From: Parastagonospora avenae f. sp. tritici 18332-5
Taxonomy: Eukaryota > Ascomycota > Dothideomycetes > Pleosporales > Phaeosphaeriaceae
DNA: 64,000 nt
Direction: 5' to 3'
NCBI GenBank assembly: GCA_022559985.1
Contig: JAFJTR010000025.1
Coordinates: forward strand, 248,001-312,000
Positions 58,166 through 64,000 of the stretch are shown here, piece after piece. Position 1 is the stretch's first letter, and every line of letters begins with the position of its first letter. A program made the translations under genes and the position numbers. The notes under the pieces are model-generated. The model did not search any database. It saw only the letters and a list, made by a program, of their open reading frames with translations, and was not told the DNA's origin.

Positions 58166-60424
58166 ATGAACTACGTACGATCGATCACGGGCAGCGTGAG
58201 CAAGGGCTGGAACTCGATCAACCCGGCCACCCTCAGCGGCGCCATCGACACTATTGTCGTCGAGCGCGAAGACGGCAGCCTGGCATGCTCGCCCTTCCAC
58301 GTCCGCTTCGGAAAGTACCAGATCTTGCGCCCATCGGACAAGAAGGTCGAGTTCAGGGTCAATGGCGAGCTGCAAGACAAGTCGATGAAGCTGGGCGAGG
58401 GCGGGGAGGCCTTCTTCGTCTTCGAGACGACCGACGCTGTCCCTGCAGGCTGGCAAACCTCGCCCATTGCGTCACCAGCCTCTAGTCCCGAGCAGCGCCC
58501 GACAGAGCTGCCGTCCGAACAGGCCTTTGACGAGCCCGACCCCCTCGATCTGGACGGTAGCAGCATGGGCCGACGGCGGGGGCGCATGTCCATGTCCATC
58601 CCCGGCTCGGACATGATGCACGAGGAGGACGAGTTTGGCAGGCCCAGATCGGGGGACTGGTCGGGGCCACATATCCACAGGGCGAACACAGACGACGTGC
58701 TGCCTTCCACCAAGGAGAGCTTTGCCAAGAATTTTGAAGACGACGGCGAGAGCGGACCGCTCACCATTAGCAGGAAGGAGGCTACGGCCTGGAACAGATC
58801 AGCACGCTCAGCGAGCCCACCGCCCGTCTCACCCAGCGAAGCCCTTGCGCGTGCCCTGAAGCTCTCCCAGAAGCTTCTCACCTCGAATATTCCGAACAAA
58901 GTTACAGACAGCGGAGACTTGGAGCTGGACATGACAGGCTACAAAACCAGTGAAGAGGAGGCATTGCGCGCCGAGGTTATTGCGCGGAACATACTGTCCG
59001 ACGAGCTGGCGGGAGACTACGACATCGGTGCGCTCATAGGAGCAGACGAGAATGGCAATCTGTGGATCTACAGCAGCGAGGAAGCCAAGGCAGCAGCCAT
59101 GCAAAAGTCATCGATGAATCTTCTCAATGAAGCGGCCCTGCGCTCAACCAGCGCCGTTTCCGACCCCGGCTACCAGAGCGACAGCAACCAGAGCGACGAC
59201 GGTACACAGTATACCAACTACCGCAGAGACTCGGACAGCGCCCTAGGCATGTCAGCACCACAGTCGCCAGAGGCACCCAAGGGCGCGACGCGGACCTATG
59301 CCAAGACGCTCCGACTCACCAGCGACCAGCTCAAGGCCCTCAATCTGAAGCCTGGCGCGAACACCATGAGCTTCACAGTGAACCGATCCAAATGTGAGGC
59401 GTACATGTTCTACTGGAAGCACGACGTACCCATTGTCATTTCAGATATCGACGGCACCATTACAAAGTCCGACGCACTGGGACACGTCCTGACCATGATC
59501 GGCCGAGACTGGACGCACCAAGGAGTCGCAAAGCTGTACACCGACATTGTAAACAATGGATACAACATCTTCTACCTCACCTCTCGCTCCGTGGGCCAAG
59601 CAGACACCACACGAGCCTATCTAAACGGCGTGGTACAAGACAACTACCGCCTCCCCAAGGGCCCCGTGATAATGAGCCCCGACCGCACGATCGCCGCCCT
59701 GCGCCGCGAAATCTACCTCCGCAAACCTGAAGTCTTCAAAATGGCCTGTCTGCGGGACATCATGCTGCTCTTCGACAAGCCCGGCCATCAAACACCCTTC
59801 TATGCCGGCTTCGGCAACAGATTGACTGATGCCCTATCCTACCGCAGCGTCAACATCCCGTCCACCCGCATCTTCACCATCAATTCCAACGCCGAAGTCA
59901 GCCTCGACGTCCTCTCCCTCAACTCGTACAAAACCGGCTACGCGAGCATGCGCGAGATTGTAGACCACTTCTTCCCGCCCGTTGGCCTCCTCGTGCCCGC
60001 CGGCGGCGAGGGCTACACCGACTTCAACTACTGGCGCGATAAGCCGCTGGACATCGAGGACTTCACCGACAGCGAGAGCGAAAGCGATGACGACGATCAG
60101 GGCACCGAGGCGGCTAGTATCCGCAGCGAAGACGAGGGCTCTGAAGTCGGCGAAGACCTCGAAGCCAGCTATCTCTCCCGCGACTCGCTCGACATGGAGG
60201 ATAATGGCCTCGGCGACTCGGTTATGGAGAGCATTGAGGGGGATGATGGGGAGACGTATATTGAGGGTGAAGTGTATGATGATGAAGAGGATGTGGAGGA
60301 GGAGGAGATGCTGTTGCAGGCGGAGGGTGTGACGCCGACGACGGAGATGGTGGAGCAGGCGAGAGGGTCGGATTTGGATGCTAGGGATCAAGTGCCTACG
60401 CCCAGAGTGAGTCCGAGGAAGTAA
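58166..60424 (+). CDS. PAH1: Phosphatidate phosphatase Pah1 (lipin)
   Basis: Mg-dependent phosphatidic-acid phosphatase making diacylglycerol for storage lipid, at the ER/nuclear membrane. Single exon, 752 residues. Seen: N-LIP domain from the start (MNYVRSITGSVSKGWNSINP, an amphipathic membrane-binding helix), the conserved VEREDGSLACSPFHVRFGKY, and the HAD catalytic core with SDIDGTITKSD (DxDxT near residue 430), YLTSRSVGQ and FKMACLRDIMLLF. The C-terminus is strongly acidic (DDEEDVEEEE), as in fungal members. Ser/Pro sites in the middle suit Cdk control. Confidence 0.96.
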   Translation: MNYVRSITGSVSKGWNSINPATLSGAIDTIVVEREDGSLACSPFHVRFGKYQILRPSDKKVEFRVNGELQDKSMKLGEGGEAFFVFETTDAVPAGWQTSPIASPASSPEQRPTELPSEQAFDEPDPLDLDGSSMGRRRGRMSMSIPGSDMMHEEDEFGRPRSGDWSGPHIHRANTDDVLPSTKESFAKNFEDDGESGPLTISRKEATAWNRSARSASPPPVSPSEALARALKLSQKLLTSNIPNKVTDSGDLELDMTGYKTSEEEALRAEVIARNILSDELAGDYDIGALIGADENGNLWIYSSEEAKAAAMQKSSMNLLNEAALRSTSAVSDPGYQSDSNQSDDGTQYTNYRRDSDSALGMSAPQSPEAPKGATRTYAKTLRLTSDQLKALNLKPGANTMSFTVNRSKCEAYMFYWKHDVPIVISDIDGTITKSDALGHVLTMIGRDWTHQGVAKLYTDIVNNGYNIFYLTSRSVGQADTTRAYLNGVVQDNYRLPKGPVIMSPDRTIAALRREIYLRKPEVFKMACLRDIMLLFDKPGHQTPFYAGFGNRLTDALSYRSVNIPSTRIFTINSNAEVSLDVLSLNSYKTGYASMREIVDHFFPPVGLLVPAGGEGYTDFNYWRDKPLDIEDFTDSESESDDDDQGTEAASIRSEDEGSEVGEDLEASYLSRDSLDMEDNGLGDSVMESIEGDDGETYIEGEVYDDEEDVEEEEMLLQAEGVTPTTEMVEQARGSDLDARDQVPTPRVSPRK

Positions 60425-63245
60425 GATTAAGGTTGTCAAGATGATTTTGTTTGTTGCATAGCATAGCATGGCATTGGTATGGCGTTTCGAAGCGTGTCTA
60501 GAGGGATTAGATATGGGTAATGAATATCATGGTTCAACACATCAAGTCAAAGAAGAGTTTTTTGGTGGCAGAGAAGATTTATCATATCTACACGCATTTA
60601 TTTGCTGGTTGTTATGAGAAACTTGTCCTATTTATGCTTGACTTCCGTCACACGTACAATTCTAGTCAATGTTCCTAAATTACCTAGCACCAAGAGTCCC
60701 TGGGCATCACGTGACCCATGTCAAAGGTAGATACCTAGGTATACAGTGAATATGACGTTTATCAAAGCATTTGCCATCGACGCTGAGACTGTGTAGTCAT
60801 GGCCCAGCCTAGCCGCGTTGCGCATCCCCTCACTCGACCAGGAATGGACATGTGGGCCAGGTTTGCGATCACGCACAGTACGTTTGTGTGCTGTGATGCG
60901 TTTGCTGTGGTCAGTCGACCAGGAATGGACTTGTGGACCAGGTTCACGATTATGCGATACGAGATTCGGCGGTACGTTTGTGTCGTTTGCTGAGGGTTCC
61001 GGAACCGAGACTCCTGTTTTCGGCACAATCGATTCTGCGGCGCAGTGCCTCGAAACCAAGGCCCACACACAGCAAACCCCTGACGCAGGTGTTCAAGCAC
61101 GAATCGCAAGTTTCCCCATCAGAACTGTGCCACATTGACCTTGGCTGAAGCTCTTACCTGTTTGTACGTGTTTGCTGGCACACCTTGGACGCCGACGAAG
61201 ATGCGAGGACAGATTTCCGGGCTGTGAAGTTGTCGTAACTTCCCAAATGAGCCCAGACTTTTCGTATAACAAATCCTTGGAGCTTACCATTTCTGCATGA
61301 CAGGCTACCTGAAGACTAGCATGGTTGGAGTGTATTGTGATGCCAAGAGCCCTTGTGTGAGTGCATATGCCAAGGAGAAACTCTACAATATGGACTGATG
61401 GACGATGACTGACCGCGTGCCAAGATTGGGCTGTACGACTTTGTGTAGTCTGATTAACCTTCTGGTTAAATGTGTGCCAAATTGGGCTGCGTTTTGATGT
61501 GACGTGCGTATCGCATCGCGGTCCTACTTCCACGTACGGCGTCGATGGACCAGATCTGCGACGGGTGTTTCCAGTGGAGAAGCCGTAAACCTGAGGATCA
61601 TGATGGAAGAGACTGTGGTACCTTGCAGCAGCGGAAGAGGAAACTTGAACGACATGTGAAGACGCGGTTATCGTCGCAAACATGCTTCTCTAGACCCCGA
61701 AAAGTCTAGACTCATGTCATGCCTCATGATCAATGAACCACGGTGGACAGTGATAGGCCCGCAGACTGAGAGAGAAACTGGGGGTGTTTCGGCAACGAGA
61801 CCGACTACCTGGTAGATATGGTGATGGTAGCGTACTTGAAGTCGCAGAAGACTCTTTGAGCAGTCTTGGCTCTCGATGCCCAATGAGAGGCAAGCAGGGT
61901 TGAGTCCGATCAGGATGTCGGATCCGTTCTCATCGCTCGTCATGCGACAACATCAGTCGCAGATTATCTGTCATTATTCCGTTGAAGTGGTACAGGCAGA
62001 GCTATCACAGCTCAACAGCATTCCCGTGGCCGGGTCGGCGGTAAAGTTCAGACCATGAAGTTCAGAAAGAAGTAACATCTGTCTCTGCGTGAGATCTGTA
62101 GGGCTGTACCTGGTTCCCTCTCAGGTACGGTGATATTAACTTTCGGTCCGAAGGAACTCTCCGGAAAGCCTTGGTGCCGAAGATCAAACCTTCAAAGCAA
62201 GGTAAAAGGTGACAGGTCAACGGCGTAGACTACACAGTCCGTACTTGTAGCGTTTCAAGGACACTTCGGGCATTCGCTCCACTTTCCAACTTGTGCGCCT
62301 GGGAAACGGAACGATCCTGTGCGGGACGGCAAAGATTGGAGATAGAGCATTGGCAAACATCCAGCAGCCGGTGACTCGGCAGTTGGATCATCAATTCCAT
62401 GCGCAAGTTTGGTGTTTGGCATGTGCGTCATGACACCTTGGCCATGAGGACATGTGTCGGCGTGAGCATGGACCGGTGTATTGAGCGTGTCTGGCCATGG
62501 CTCTCGCTCAGGCATGAAGCTTGATGTCCGAGGAGGCTACGAGGAGGCTACAACACGAAGGGCGCTATCAGTTCGCCAGTTAGCCGCGCTTAACTCACCG
62601 CTAGACGCCGCATGGCGGGTTCCTGGAAAGATGAAACTGTCCGTTCCAGCTCGTTTCCCTGCATGTCGGCTCGTGCATTGCGGGGCAGATCCAGTATTGC
62701 GTCCTGACATGGTAGCCTAAGATCTCACTGAGTGTGTGTATACATAGATTCGTACTACTCCACGATGCAACGTGTTGCGCTGCGTGCAACTTTGGCGAGG
62801 TTGTTGTTGAAGGTCGTCTGGCGACAGACGAGATGGAAGCGACGAGATGGCAGGGGCGCTGCCGTAGCGTCGATCTTCCGCAAAGGAAAAGTGGAGCCCA
62901 CTCCCACGCTGAAAGAAATCACAGCCAACACCACACCGCGTTCAGTTGAACGCATGAAGAGCTATTCGGAGTATCCCACCTGGATACTCGCTTTCCCGCA
63001 CTAGATTCGGCCGCCAAGGCTCACGGTGCTAGCTGCATGACATGTGCGAACCTGAAACACCGTCTTCGCGCACAGCGGAACCATAGCTTAGCCCCGGATC
63101 TCCAGGACTCATAATCAGACGGTGCGGTCTGACCGGCGAAGATTTTCTCGCTGACTGTCACCTCTCGACCCTTCTCGCGCGCAGAGTCCCAGTCAGCTCA
63201 AGTAATGCTGTTATCAGATATTGCTAAGGCACAGCACGGGAATAC
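60425..63245. other. 2.8-kb interval with a tandem repeat, no supported gene
   Basis: Largest gap in the window. Only short frames, of which minus-strand 61668-61943 (ATG, 91 codons) is the longest that starts with ATG and lacks any domain. An 81-bp tandem repeat is listed separately. May contain decayed or regulatory sequence. Confidence 0.4.
60834..60996. repeat. Imperfect 81-bp tandem repeat
   Basis: Two copies, 60834-60914 and 60915-60996. Both begin TCGACCAGGAATGGAC and carry GTACGTTTGTGT and GTTTGCTG in the same order. Differences in the first 45 bases are mostly G/A or C/T transitions. No coding sense. Confidence 0.6.
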
Positions 63246-64000
63246 ATGGCTAACTCCAAGTAAGTAATACAGCCGCCGAGTGGGGTAGCTTCACCTGCAT
63301 GAGCTCAACGGGCTGCGCTGACGAACTCAGGTACGAATATGTGCGCCTCTTTGAGCAGCCCGACACCCTCTTGGCGAACACCTGGATCGTGGTGAGGATC
63401 GATGGACGTGGTTTCTCGAAGTATGTTTTATTTGCATTTTCTCTATCATCGAGTCAAGATGTCATTTTCCGGTATCTGGGTATGCAGGTACCCGTCACAA
63501 GAGGAAGGTCTTGGGAGTATTTGATTTCATGGCCTCAGGCTAAGACTACGCATGAACGCCTATAGTACCTTAGCTAATACCCCGGACTAGACTCACCACC
63601 AAATACAAATTTACAAAGCCAAATGACCGCAATGCTCTTGATCTCATGAACGCCGCGGCTGAGGCTGTCATGAAGGATTTGCCAGATCTTGTGCTCGCAT
63701 ACGGAAACAGCGACGAATTTAGGTACGTTCAGACCTTTCATCTTGCACCTGCGCGTCTGAGACGTTCATGTGTTGGCAGACCAATGCCGAAATCACTGAT
63801 CGCCACCCTACAGGGGTAGCCGGCGATTGGTCCGTACAGAGTTAGCTGACGTGTGTTGTAGCTTCGTCTTCCACAAAGACTGTGTCCTCTTTGAGCGACG
63901 TGCCAGGTACGTGAGCTGCCTCATCCGTGCAGCAATCTCATGCAATCGCTTATCGTACACGATACTAAGTCAAAAATAGCAAGCTGACCACGACGATCAC
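63246..64000 (+). CDS. THG1: tRNA-His guanylyltransferase Thg1 (3' truncated by window end)
   Basis: Adds G(-1) to the 5' end of tRNA-His, needed for aminoacylation. Exons 63246-63259, 63331-63420, 63591-63722, 63862-63906 and 63980 onwards; the gene runs off the window. The first exon encodes only MANSK, and GTAAGT...CTCAG joins it to YEYVRLFEQPDTLLANTW. Seen: VRIDGRGFSK (catalytic Asp), KLTTKYKFTKPNDRNALDLM, then LAYGNSDEFSFVFHKD with the second metal-binding Asp and the DEFSFVF strand. The intron 63421-63590 is long (170 nt). Confidence 0.94.

Noticed and set aside
61668..61943. Minus-strand 91-codon ATG frame in the gap before Thg1
   Set aside because: No recognisable domain, no supporting promoter or homology; kept only as a note in the gap entry.

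Overview
The window is nuclear DNA of a filamentous ascomycete. The genes are closely spaced on both strands, carry short introns (mostly about 45-70 nt, GT-AG, several with a CTAAC/CTAAT-type branch site) and encode typical fungal proteins: a Zn2Cys6 regulator, a PDR-type ABC pump, a fungal rhodopsin-domain protein, a CE3-like esterase and a GT34-like transferase. Gene content and the 2EXR/F-box-like gene family point towards Pezizomycotina, possibly Dothideomycetes, but the species cannot be read from the sequence. I saw no rRNA, tRNA, CRISPR array, intact transposon or prokaryotic operon. All gene models were spliced by eye from reading frames, splice signals and family knowledge; no search was run.

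Layout. 0-8 kb: a UDP-glucose 4-epimerase-like enzyme, a Zn2Cys6 transcription factor, Ran GTPase and the proteasome chaperone Nas2/PSMD9. 8-21.5 kb: a RhoGEF, an Rtc3-like SBDS-domain protein, an AAA ATPase, a single-pass Ser/Thr-rich membrane protein and an F-box/WD-like protein. 21.9-27.9 kb: an accessory block of three tandem 2EXR/F-box-like paralogues, each with a broken or doubtful reading frame. 28.9-39 kb: sparse genes, namely a 78-residue zinc-finger protein hidden in three small exons, an O-methyltransferase, a rhodopsin-domain membrane protein, a secreted DUF3237-like protein, a secreted SGNH esterase and a Golgi-type glycosyltransferase. 39.2-43.8 kb: a full-length PDR transporter. 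46-64 kb: mostly housekeeping genes, namely a mitochondrial-type P-loop ATPase, ferroportin-like carrier, Utp11, an HSD10-like dehydrogenase, Cmc1, TAF9, a fibronectin-III coiled-coil membrane protein, the lipin Pah1 and, cut by the window end, the tRNA-His guanylyltransferase Thg1.

How the genes relate. There is no operon-like logic. Housekeeping functions (nuclear transport, proteasome assembly, ribosome processing, TFIID, lipid and tRNA maturation) lie next to genes facing the environment (transporter, esterase, methyltransferase). The methyltransferase/membrane protein/esterase/transporter stretch has no polyketide or peptide synthase, so I do not call it a biosynthetic cluster. The most unusual region is the decaying tandem family at 22-28 kb. 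Other points of interest are an upstream ORF that ends exactly on the ferroportin start codon, CRE/STRE-like promoter sites before the Rtc3-like gene, an 81-bp tandem repeat whose first halves differ mainly by transitions, and the unannotated-looking three-exon zinc-finger gene.
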